Source: JAWXBG01 sp044375415 (GTDB taxonomy: Bacteria; Bacteroidota; Bacteroidia; Flavobacteriales_D; Sanyastnellaceae). Taken from it: a stretch of DNA of 64,000 nucleotides. The position numbers and the translations under genes are program-made. Shown piece by piece: positions 25,164-34,200 of this stretch (within the stretch, counting starts at the first letter, position 1; every line of letters starts with the position of its first letter). The DNA lies in NCBI GenBank assembly GCA_044375415.1, contig JBILMS010000001.1:1-64000 (forward strand), written 5' to 3'. The notes under the pieces were generated by a model. That model did not search any database and was not told the origin of the DNA. It saw only the letters and a program-made list of their open reading frames with translations.

Positions 25164-26483
25164 ATGTGCAGGATATTTATCATATTGCTCTTTTTACTTC
25201 CACTGTTCAGTGAGTCAGTGGCGCAAGTGGTAGTTTACCCAAAAAAAATTGACTACGGAATTGTTTCATTGGGAACAGACCGTGTAGTGGATATTATAAT
25301 CACCAATCCAAAAGAAAAGGAGGACTTTCTTCTTCGCATAGAAAATTCGCATGAGTTAGATGTGATATATTCTTCCAAAACCTTGGAGCCCGGAGGACAA
25401 ATAACCGTTCGCGTAAAACTTAACCCGAGAAAAACGGGACCCTTTCAAGAAGACATAAAGATATATGTTGGATCACTACCTGTTCCCATTGTTGTGCCTA
25501 TAAAAGCTGATATAGAATATTTAGACCCGGCCGACAATATTCCTTGTCCGTCATTTGCAACAAGAGCAGCGGATTGTTGCGCTTCGAATATGTTTTTGGT
25601 TGAGGTAGTTGATAAAGAAACCGGGAAACCGATTGCGAACAGCGAGATTACTATTTCCCAAGATCAAAAAACCGTTAAGAAATTTCTTACTAGAAATGAA
25701 GGACTAGCCACACAATCCATAGATATTGCCTACTATTCCATTGAAGCAAATGCGAAAGGGTATCAAACACAAAAAATATACTCTTACATAAATAGTCAAA
25801 ACAGTCGCTTTCGCTTTGAACTCAACAAAGACCCCAATGCAAAAATTGAGACGGTCGAAGAGGTCACCATTTCCCCTGATTCCACAGAAAATATTTTAGA
25901 TCAAAGCATCGCCCTTCCGGAAAGTCTTTTCAAACCTAATAATATAGTTTTCCTAGTCGATGTCTCTACGTCCATGTCAACAGGGGATAAAATGGAATTG
26001 GCCAAACTTGCGCTGAATAGCCTAGCGAGTGTGCTCCGTCCGATTGATGTGGTCACCGTAATTTCCTATGCCGGAGATACAGAAATTTTAATAGAAAATT
26101 CAACCGGCTCCAATAAAGAAGAAATAATACAAATTGTAAATGACATGAAAGCATATGGTATGACAGCCGGAGCCAATGGGTTTCAGCGAGCATATCAGAT
26201 GATTAAAAAATATGAAATCGTCGATGGCAACAATCAGCTCATTGTGATAACCGACGGAGCATTTAAGACCACCGACCAAGCAAGTATCAATAAACTCGTG
26301 AAGCGATATGTTCGTCGCAACTACAAAACTTCTATTGTGGGTATTAAGGCAAATAACTACGCAATGGAAAACCTGAAAGAAGTTACTCAGATCGGCGCAG
26401 GCACATACGTAAGTGTAAAAACGACAGAGGAAGCAGAATCAGCCATCTTAGAAGAAATCAAAAAACAATCCTCAAAGCGGTGA
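25164..26483 (+). CDS. Secreted Ig-VWA protein (ASPM/HYDIN-like N-domain, von Willebrand A C-domain)
   Basis: The 439-residue protein has a signal peptide (MCRIFIILLFLLPLFSESVA). An Ig-like HYDIN-type beta domain follows (about 22-115, 'IDYGIVSLGTDRVVDIIITN'), then a carboxypeptidase-regulatory-like segment (about 145-225, 'LVEVVDKETGKPIANSEITI'). The C-terminal half is a VWA domain with the MIDAS motif DVSTSMS near residue 266 and 'VITDGAF' later. Such proteins bind partners through a metal ion at the cell surface. Its gene sits between the GH3 enzyme and uridine kinase, whose GTG start overlaps its stop by four bases. Confidence 0.85.
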   Translation: MCRIFIILLFLLPLFSESVAQVVVYPKKIDYGIVSLGTDRVVDIIITNPKEKEDFLLRIENSHELDVIYSSKTLEPGGQITVRVKLNPRKTGPFQEDIKIYVGSLPVPIVVPIKADIEYLDPADNIPCPSFATRAADCCASNMFLVEVVDKETGKPIANSEITISQDQKTVKKFLTRNEGLATQSIDIAYYSIEANAKGYQTQKIYSYINSQNSRFRFELNKDPNAKIETVEEVTISPDSTENILDQSIALPESLFKPNNIVFLVDVSTSMSTGDKMELAKLALNSLASVLRPIDVVTVISYAGDTEILIENSTGSNKEEIIQIVNDMKAYGMTAGANGFQRAYQMIKKYEIVDGNNQLIVITDGAFKTTDQASINKLVKRYVRRNYKTSIVGIKANNYAMENLKEVTQIGAGTYVSVKTTEEAESAILEEIKKQSSKR

Positions 26484-27115
26484 ACGTTTCTAAACCTATT
26501 CTTATTGGAATTGCAGGAGGAAGTGGATCGGGAAAAACCACTTTCATTCGTCATGCAGTTAATTTATTGGGGCCATCACATGTGGCCATAGTCTCCCAAG
26601 ACAATTATTATCACAGCATCGATAATCAAAAGGAAGATGAAAATGGCATGGTCAATTTTGATTTACCTACGTCTATCGATCGCGAACACTTTCTTTCTGA
26701 TCTCACTACTTTGCTTTCGTGGAATAAAATTATCAAACACGAATACACCTTTAACAATCCGGCGGCATCTACTCGCGAAATCATTATCGAACCTGCCTCT
26801 ATTGTTTTAGTGGAAGGTTTATTTGTTTTCCATTACGAAGAAATTTTCGAGCTCTGCGACATTAAAGTTTATATAGACGCTGATCTGGATATCCGATTGA
26901 ATCGCAGAATAATGCGCGACGGAATAGAACGAGGATATGCCGAAGATGTGGTTCTTTATCAGTGGAACAATCATGTTAGACCGGCTGAATTGCTCTACCT
27001 CGAGCCGTTTCGTGAGGAATGTGACATCGTTGTAGACAACACACATTCGTTTCAAGAAGGTATGAATCATCTTGTTGAAATGATCCGTGAACATCAAGAA
27101 TCAAATCGTGTTTAA
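26480..27115 (+). CDS. udk: Uridine kinase
   Basis: The 211-residue cytosolic P-loop kinase phosphorylates uridine and cytidine for pyrimidine salvage. The Walker A loop is GGSGSGKTT (about 13-21). 'VSQDNYYHSI', 'NFDLPTSID' and 'IDADLDIRLNRRIMRD' are uridine-kinase signatures. The start codon is GTG, with the GTGA overlap of the upstream stop implying translational coupling. It follows the Ig-VWA gene and precedes the ArsC-like gene by 14 bases. Confidence 0.93.
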   Translation: MNVSKPILIGIAGGSGSGKTTFIRHAVNLLGPSHVAIVSQDNYYHSIDNQKEDENGMVNFDLPTSIDREHFLSDLTTLLSWNKIIKHEYTFNNPAASTREIIIEPASIVLVEGLFVFHYEEIFELCDIKVYIDADLDIRLNRRIMRDGIERGYAEDVVLYQWNNHVRPAELLYLEPFREECDIVVDNTHSFQEGMNHLVEMIREHQESNRV

Positions 27116-27129
27116 AGAAAAAAAATCCA

Positions 27130-27480
27130 ATGAAAAAAATATATACACTTGGCAATTGCAGCACCTGTCTTGGAATTATCGCACAAATGGGCAAGAAGTC
27201 TTCAACCTATTCGATTCAGAATATTAAAGAGGAAAAGATTGCACCTGAGCAATTGGACGAAATGAAAGAAATGGCAGGTTCCTACGAATCGCTTTTTAGT
27301 CGCAGGGCTTTGAAATACAAAAGCATGGGATTGGCTGAGAAAAAGTTGACCGAAAAAGACTACCGCAAGCTTATACTCGAAGAGTACACTTTTTTGAAAC
27401 GCCCGGTTATCATAAATAATAAAAAGATATTCGTAGGCAACGCTCCCAAGACCGTTCAAGAAATGCTCTCAGCTATTTAG
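27130..27480 (+). CDS. ArsC/Spx-family thioredoxin-fold protein
   Basis: The 116-residue protein has the ArsC/Spx/YffB fold. Its active-site loop is NCSTCLG (Cys10, Cys13), a CXXC more like Spx or YffB than the single-Cys ArsC of enterobacteria. 'FLKRPVIINNKKIFVGNAP' is the conserved C-terminal segment. Arsenate reduction is not supported by any ars gene nearby; a thiol-redox role is more likely. It is the last gene of the operon and ends 12 bases from convergent ppx. Confidence 0.85.
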   Translation: MKKIYTLGNCSTCLGIIAQMGKKSSTYSIQNIKEEKIAPEQLDEMKEMAGSYESLFSRRALKYKSMGLAEKKLTEKDYRKLILEEYTFLKRPVIINNKKIFVGNAPKTVQEMLSAI

Positions 27481-27492
27481 GCTAAAAGCATC

Positions 27493-28401
27493 TCAGTCGA
27501 GAAGTTTTTCAACTTTAGAAACCGAATTTCTCCATTTATTAAAGAGTTGGAGAATGATGCCATCGGACAAACCGATTTTTGGAACGATCATAGAATCTAT
27601 GCCTGCCATTTCCATAATGCGCAGATATATTTCAGCTGCCGGAACAATCACATCTGCTCTGTCAGGTTTCAATTTTAATTTCGTAATTCGTTCTTCGTAG
27701 GTCAAGGATGTCAAGAGATTGTATTGAGCAGACAATTCCGAATAGGATAATAATTCGTTCGGTTTTTTGCCGCAAAGCTTAAAAATGGTATTGATGTTTC
27801 CGCCCGTTCCAACGGCAACAGGATTACTTTTCATTTCAATGTTCTCAACTACCCACTCGTTGATCTCGTTCCATCTCTTTTTTGGAACTTTACCACTCAA
27901 CATGCGAACGGTGCCCACATCAAATGACTTTCCGTTTTTCCTTTTTGATTTTCGAAGTACTGTCAATTCGCAGCTTCCGCCGCCCACATCGATAAAAAGT
28001 AAATTCTCTTGACCACCGAACTGATTCCCTTCATAATTCGCAAAAATCAGATTCGCCTCTTCTTGACCGGATAGGACTTCTATTCTGACATTTGCCTCTT
28101 TGAAAATTCTATCAATTACATCAACACTGTTTTCTGCTTCTCGCATAGCACTTGTGGCGCAGGCCCTGAAGTACTCAATATTATGCACGTCCATGAGATA
28201 CCAAAAGGCCTTCATGGTTTTGATCAATTGTTTTGACTTCTCTTTGGAGATCTTGCCGGTTTCAAATACATCTTCCCCTAAACGAATAGGCACACGAGTA
28301 AAGGAAACTTTTTCGATGTGATAAGTACCCTTATGTATAAAGACTTCTTCAATCAGGAGTCTTACGGCGTTAGAACCAATGTCGATAGCAGCTAATTTCA
28401 C
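27493..28401 (-). CDS. Exopolyphosphatase / pppGpp phosphatase family
   Basis: The 302-residue protein belongs to the Ppx/GppA family of the ASKHA superfamily, which removes phosphates from polyphosphate or pppGpp. 'AAIDIGSNAVRLLI' at the N-terminus and 'LFIDVGGGSCELTV' are the two phosphate-binding loops; 'VAVGTGGNINTI' follows. The GTG at 28401 gives the normal start (VKLAAIDIGSN). Codons run on to 28452, but the extension would cover the hairpin between ppk and ppx. The short length and close linkage to ppk favour polyphosphate turnover. Confidence 0.88.
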   Translation of the reverse strand: MKLAAIDIGSNAVRLLIEEVFIHKGTYHIEKVSFTRVPIRLGEDVFETGKISKEKSKQLIKTMKAFWYLMDVHNIEYFRACATSAMREAENSVDVIDRIFKEANVRIEVLSGQEEANLIFANYEGNQFGGQENLLFIDVGGGSCELTVLRKSKRKNGKSFDVGTVRMLSGKVPKKRWNEINEWVVENIEMKSNPVAVGTGGNINTIFKLCGKKPNELLSYSELSAQYNLLTSLTYEERITKLKLKPDRADVIVPAAEIYLRIMEMAGIDSMIVPKIGLSDGIILQLFNKWRNSVSKVEKLLD

Positions 28402-28421
28402 GATAATAGATCGGGCGCTAA

Positions 28422-28450
28422 GGTTGTGATCAATTCCGGTAATCACAACC
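28422..28450. promoter_or_regulatory. 9-bp hairpin in the ppk-ppx gap
   Basis: GGTTGTGAT (28422-28430) and ATCACAACC (28442-28450) form a perfect stem with an 11-base loop between the ppk stop (28466) and the ppx GTG (28401). No uridine run follows on either strand, so it is not a typical terminator; it may separate expression of the two genes or stabilise the ppk message. Confidence 0.4.
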
Positions 28451-28465
28451 ACTGTGCAAAAAAGT

Positions 28466-30529
28466 TTATTTCTTTACCTTTTTGACTAGCTGATAAATGG
28501 TTTCATGCGGATCCTTCAGTTTTGCTGAATCCTCGTATTTACGGTACTTGTATGGGCTCTTATTGCCCATAATGTGCGTCTTCGAAGTTGGTTCCAGCTG
28601 AACCTTAAGGAATTGCATTAAGGAGGCGGACAGACTCGGATTTATCACATGAATGAGGACTTCTACGCGATAATCGAGGTTTCGAACCATCATATCTGCA
28701 CTGCCCATAAAAATCTTCGGCTTGCCTTGGTTGGCGAATGCAAAGACCCGAGAATGTTCTAAATATCGACCTACAATACTTATTACCCGTATGTTTTCAC
28801 TTCTTCCGGGTTGACCGGGAATTAAGCAGCAAATACCTCTGACTAAGAGATCAATCTTTACACCTGCATTTGATGCCTTGTAGAGTTCATTGATAAGCAC
28901 CGGATCTGTGAGGCTATTCACCTTCAATATCATGCCCGACTCTTTTCCTGCTTTGGCCGCAGCCACCTCTTTACTTATCCAGTGCAACAACTTCTGCCGA
29001 GTATTTCCGGGACTCACAATAATTTCTTCGTAGGTATTGTGAATCATATTGTTTTCGAGGTAATCGAAGAGTTTACGAATTTCCCTTCCCACCTTCTTAT
29101 TCGCGGTTAGCAGAGAGAAATCAGAGTATAGAGCTGCAGTCTTTTCATTAAAATTTCCGGTTCCTATATGTGAAATAAGAACAGACTCATTGCGTATTCT
29201 TTTCGAAATAAGGATGAGTTTCGCATGCACTTTTAATCCCGGAACCCCATAGATAACTTTCACTCCGGCTTCCTCCATCCTCTTTCCCCATAAGAGGTTA
29301 TTCTCCTCATCAAAGCGGGCGCGCGCCTCAATCATAGCGATTACCTTCTTGCCATTTTTCGCAGCATTAATCAAAGCTTTCGCAACACGAGAATCTTTAT
29401 CAATACGATATAAACTGATTCGAATTGAACTTACCTCCGGATCGATGGCTGCCTGCCGCAATAATTCAATAACAGGAGTGAAACGGTGATATGGGTATTG
29501 TAATAACACATCTTGTTTCAGCACCGAGTCCATTACAGCAATGGTATCAGGCAACTGCGGATGTGCCAGTGGTGGCATTGGTTTGTAAATCCAAGATTCT
29601 ATTCCGAAATCCGGAATACTCATCAAGTCCCTTTTATTGTGATATCTGCCTCCCGGAATAATATTGGCGTTTCGTTTAATGCGGGTTTTTTGGAGAATCA
29701 ATTCTAAAAGTCCCTCATCTATATTTTTATCGAAATTGAGCCTCACGTAGTGTCCTTTACCCCTCTTAGCCAGACTTCTACCCAACTTCTCTATATACGA
29801 ACGCTCCAAATCATCGTCAAGTTCAAGTTCCGCATCGCGATTGATCTTGATCGTATAAGCGGTTGCCCTCACATATTTATTCTCTCCAAATACACTTCGC
29901 AAGTGGAGACGGATGACGTCATCCAAAAACATTACTTCGGTTCTCTTATCAAACTTTGGCAGAACAATAAATCTCATCAAATGATCCGGAAGGGCCACAA
30001 TAGCATATTCCTTTTTTCCCGCGCGGTCGGCCGGCCATAGAACTACTCCCAAATAAAGTTGATTGTCTCTTAAAGCCGGAAATGGATTTTTCGAATTAAT
30101 TCTCATTGGAACTAGGTGAGATCGAATATGCTCTTCGAAATATTCGGTCACATAAGACTTATGCTTTCTACTGTATTCACGTTCATTGACAAAAAAAACT
30201 CCACCTTTAGCCATACGACCGCGGAGTTTTCTAAAAATCGTTTCAAATTTTTTCTGCTGCGCAACAACTTGCTTTTCGAGCTCTTCGATAATGTCTAGAG
30301 GATAAAAGCCCCACAAATCAGGCTTTTTCACTCCAAGATCACGAGCCCGTTGAAGACCGGCTACGCGCACTTTGAAAAACTCATCCAAATTGTTCGAAAA
30401 AATTCCAAGGAAGCGCAGTCGTTCGATTAGAGGAATACCCTCATCGTCGGCCTCTTCCAGTACCCTAGCATTGAATTCAATCCAGGATAACTCAACACTA
30501 AGAAATTGATCTATTTTCGAACTCTTCAT
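28466..30529 (-). CDS. ppk1: Polyphosphate kinase 1
   Basis: The 687-residue enzyme makes polyphosphate from ATP. All four Ppk1 domains are apparent: the N-domain ('LSWIEFNARVLEEA', 'LRFLGIFSNNLDEFFKVRV'), the head domain, and the two phospholipase-D-like C-domains, including 'VPGLKVHAKLILI' with the catalytic His and 'SRVFAFANQGKPKIFMGSAD'. The length is normal. A TACTTTTA box about 30 bases upstream (30554-30561, minus strand) with TTG 18 bases further is a possible promoter. The ppx gene is 64 bases downstream. Confidence 0.96.
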   Translation of the reverse strand: MKSSKIDQFLSVELSWIEFNARVLEEADDEGIPLIERLRFLGIFSNNLDEFFKVRVAGLQRARDLGVKKPDLWGFYPLDIIEELEKQVVAQQKKFETIFRKLRGRMAKGGVFFVNEREYSRKHKSYVTEYFEEHIRSHLVPMRINSKNPFPALRDNQLYLGVVLWPADRAGKKEYAIVALPDHLMRFIVLPKFDKRTEVMFLDDVIRLHLRSVFGENKYVRATAYTIKINRDAELELDDDLERSYIEKLGRSLAKRGKGHYVRLNFDKNIDEGLLELILQKTRIKRNANIIPGGRYHNKRDLMSIPDFGIESWIYKPMPPLAHPQLPDTIAVMDSVLKQDVLLQYPYHRFTPVIELLRQAAIDPEVSSIRISLYRIDKDSRVAKALINAAKNGKKVIAMIEARARFDEENNLLWGKRMEEAGVKVIYGVPGLKVHAKLILISKRIRNESVLISHIGTGNFNEKTAALYSDFSLLTANKKVGREIRKLFDYLENNMIHNTYEEIIVSPGNTRQKLLHWISKEVAAAKAGKESGMILKVNSLTDPVLINELYKASNAGVKIDLLVRGICCLIPGQPGRSENIRVISIVGRYLEHSRVFAFANQGKPKIFMGSADMMVRNLDYRVEVLIHVINPSLSASLMQFLKVQLEPTSKTHIMGNKSPYKYRKYEDSAKLKDPHETIYQLVKKVKK

Positions 30530-30634
30530 AAACTATAGCAAGTATAGCGCGGGTAAAAGTAAATTCTGTAATATGAACGCAATGTTAAGTTCTACTGTTC
30601 AACATACCTTTCATCTCTGTTCCAAAGTGCTTGC

Positions 30635-31249
30635 ATGAACACTGAGCTAACCACATATAAGACCATCGAGAGCCCTACTTCGTTCAATCATAAAGTTTTG
30701 GGCAGCAAACATATTGCCTTTCTCGAACCCGTAAAAACGGAAGATTCTATTCGCCAACTGCTTCAGGCAAAGCGCAAAGAGCACCATTCTGCCACACATG
30801 TATGTTATGCTTGGCGACTTAAAAATGGTGCATTCCGATCGGCCGATGACGGAGAGCCCTCAGGTACTGCCGGAAAACCAATTTTAAATCAATTGCTCCA
30901 TTTCGAATTGCAAGATGTTCTGCTGATGGTTGTTCGATATTTTGGGGGGACCAAATTGGGTACAGGTGGCCTAATGGATGCCTACAAGCAAGCTGCAAAA
31001 GGAGCCATTGAGGAAGCGAAAATCATTGAACTTCCACTCCTCTGCCAAATGTCGATAACTCTGGAATACTCGGCTATGCCATCTGTAATGGCGCTTTTAA
31101 AGCAATATGACACACAACGAGTATCTTTTCGACAGGAAGATAAAGTTCATGTTGTAATAGAAGTGAAAAAAAATATGGCCAGCTCCCTGGAAGATGAGCT
31201 GGCCAAACTTGATCTCGTGGAGATCTCGTTAACTTCAGATATTATCTAA
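30635..31249 (+). CDS. YigZ/IMPACT (UPF0029) family protein
   Basis: The 204-residue protein has the IMPACT N-terminal domain ('SKHIAFLEPV', 'HHSATHVCYAWRL', 'SADDGEPSGTAGKPIL' and 'VVRYFGGTKLGTGGL') and an EF-G-domain-V-like C-terminus. Family members bind ribosomes or RNA in some organisms, but the bacterial role is unclear. TACCTTTC at 30605-30612 is a probable promoter core. Its last eight bases overlap the convergent giant gene, whose terminator lies inside this coding region. Confidence 0.9.
   Translation: MNTELTTYKTIESPTSFNHKVLGSKHIAFLEPVKTEDSIRQLLQAKRKEHHSATHVCYAWRLKNGAFRSADDGEPSGTAGKPILNQLLHFELQDVLLMVVRYFGGTKLGTGGLMDAYKQAAKGAIEEAKIIELPLLCQMSITLEYSAMPSVMALLKQYDTQRVSFRQEDKVHVVIEVKKNMASSLEDELAKLDLVEISLTSDII
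31166..31204 (-). terminator. Terminator of the giant gene, inside the YigZ-family coding region
   Basis: GGCCAGCTC (31177-31185) and GAGCTGGCC (31196-31204) form a perfect 9-bp stem with a 10-base loop. Minus-strand RNA then reads AUAU followed by eight U (A run 31166-31173). This is a standard intrinsic terminator placed 38 bases after the stop of the 31242-38315 gene, yet it lies wholly within codons of the plus-strand gene. Confidence 0.75.
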
Positions 31250-34200
31250 TCACCATTCCTCTCTCGCTTATCATTCCCGAATCTGAGGTAAGTGTGAAGT
31301 AGTACATTCCATTTGACAAACCATGCTTTGGAACAGAAAGAACATACTTCGTTTCTCGCTCCGCATTACCGGAGAATACTCTTTGCAAAATCTGCCCGGA
31401 TTGATTATATAAATCTATGTTTACTTGTCCTTCAAAATACATGTGATAACTCAAGGTGAAAAAATCGCGGTTGCCATCCTGCACATCAATACTAGACCTA
31501 CCCTCTTCTTGGAACAAAACAAGCGATGAAGGAGCCGCTTCAAATCCCACGGTAATAACTTGAGTGTAGGTAACAGCATTTCCGGCACAATCAAATGCCG
31601 TCCATGTGCGGGTAATTTCCTGCAAAGGGCAGCAGTTATTTTCAGTCATGATATCTCCCGGTCCTTCGTACATAATTCCGTTAATTTCACCGGAATAAAA
31701 TAACCAGCCACTCATACCGAATTCGGCATTGCGATTATTCGCTCCGAAGCCCAATTGGAATCCATAATAGAAATTGGCCGGGGCATGTGACAATGAAAGC
31801 ACAGAACCTTCAAAAACACCTGCACCAATGAGTACACTGCTCTCGTCCAATTCATAATAAGTCCAGTCGAGGTAATCATCACCGGCGAGTCCCATATCAT
31901 CTTTATAACTCCGGCCAAGCGCACTCCATTCATTCCAATCTCTTCTTTCACGAAGCACTACATCCATGATCCAGCTTTGCTCCGGCATTCCCATAGCATA
32001 TACCTGTCCTGTCAAGTGGGCTGTCCCGTCTGAGAAGTTCTGTACTAGAACACCGCCTGCCTCTCCAAATATGTATTCTGTACTATATCCATCCAAACCG
32101 GGAAGCAGCACCACAAGATCTCCTGCCGGTGAAATTGTATTTGATAAATAACATGTACTATCATTTCCGGAGATATGACGTATCTCCTCCAAAAACTCCA
32201 CTTCCACTTCGACATCGCAATTATCCGTTGCAGTAATCACAGCTACAGGTGGTATTTCGTGACAAGATACCGAAATGTTTTCGGGTTGATCACTTAATAC
32301 GGGCTCTGTAACATCAAAAACATGTATAGTTTGAATACCTACATTTTCATTGCCGCATATATCTGTCGCGATCCAAGTTCTCACCAAATCGTATTCAGAA
32401 GCACATTCCGAAGGAATCATGTATTCTGCCATCTCCACTGTATACTCAGAGCAGTCACTGATCTGTGGTTCAACAAACTCGAGAACTTCATCACATTCTG
32501 CAAATAACTCTTCCTGTACTTGCATATACGGAGCTTGCGAATCAGTGATGGTTATCCATTGATCAGCGGCTGATAAATTTCCACAAAGATCATTTGCCGT
32601 CCATTGTCTGTGAATAATTTGAGTACATCCCAAATCTTCGAAAGACTCGTTCAGCAATAAAGAAACTTCATCAGTGCAATTATCATGAGCAGTAATAATC
32701 GGATAAGGTGCTATTTCACCGCACTCGATAGTCTGATCTGAAAAATCACCAACTATTATGGGAGCCTCATTATCGGAAACCCAAATAATTTGAGCTGCTT
32801 GAGAAGTGTTACCACAATTATCAACTGCAATCCAAGTGCGCTCGATTTGATAAGGACAATTGCCCGGAATAATCATATCCACATAAAACACCTCCGCAGT
32901 TCCACAGTCATCCGAAGCAGTTGCAGAAGGCAAAATTTGCATTTGATCGCAACTTATGCTCATCTCTACCGGAACAAAAACAAATTGCGGCGCAGTTTGA
33001 TCTTCAACTACTATTATTTGTATTGCCTCAGCTTCGTTGCCGCAATAGTCAACCGAAGACCAAGTTCGCATAATCTGATAACCACATTCAGTGGCTGTTT
33101 GAGTCTCGAAGAATTCTATTTCAAGTGCCGAACTTACACAGTTGTCAATGACAAAAGGCATTCCTGCCGGTGGAATAAATTCGTTGCAACCTAAAGTCAA
33201 GTTCTCGGGAACATCCGTAAATATGGGGGCTTGAGAATCCATTACCGAGAGCACCTGAATTGCAGTTGATTCATTTCCACAAAAATCCGCAGCTGTCCAT
33301 GTTCTTATAATTTGATAAAAACATCCTCCACCAACAGTAGATTCCGAAAACTGTACTGAAGCACTTCCGGAGCAAGCATCATTTGCAGTAACAAAAGCAG
33401 GAAGAGGAATATTATCACATTGAACTGTTGTGCTAGCCGGAACACCTGTAAATATTGGCCCTTCGGTATCTACAACATGAATGAGCTGTTCTGCATTTGC
33501 GCTATTTCCGCATAGGTCCATTGCAGTATAGGTGCGTATGATATCATACATACAACCCGATCCCAAAACCTGATCCACATAAAATACTGCGACGTTGCTG
33601 CCACAATCGTCCAAGACCGGAGGCATGGGCAATGCATTAACGTCGGCACATTCCACCGTAATATCCGGATCCACATTTACAAAAACAGGAGCACCGGTAT
33701 CGGTTACAACAAAACTTTGACTTACAACGGTCGAATTTCCGCAGTCATCTTCAGCAATCCATGTTCTGATAATGGTGTACTGACATCCACTTCCAATAAT
33801 AGACTGAGATGCTGTTACCGAAACATTCTGGTCACAGTTGTCGCTCGCTTGAGGTTCAGGCATCGGTGGAATGCTTGTGCAATCGACATCTCCCACAGGT
33901 GGCAATCCTTCCAAAATTGGAGGTTCGTTATCTTCAAGATGAATAGTTTGAATATACTCCGATGAATTACCACAGTCGTCAAAAGCTATCCATGTTCGAA
34001 TTAAAATAGGACATCCGCCACCCGGAGCGTATTCCGAAAATACAACCTCAACATTATTATCACAATTGTCACTCGCAGCAATTAAAATCGGATCCGGAAT
34101 ATTTTCGCAACTCACTGTCATATCTGACGGAATATTCAGAAAAACAGGAGGTGTCATGTCCACAATCATGATTACTTGCATTGCACTAACCATGTTTCCA

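Noticed and set aside
27130..27480. Arsenate reductase as specific function
   Set aside because: The active site has CXXC, as in Spx/YffB, and no arsenic resistance gene is nearby, so only the fold family is claimed.
32790..33194. 134-codon open frame on the plus strand inside the giant gene
   Set aside because: It is antisense to the Ig repeats and shows no domain or promoter. Repeated Cys/Asn/Gly codons of the giant gene keep several antisense frames open.
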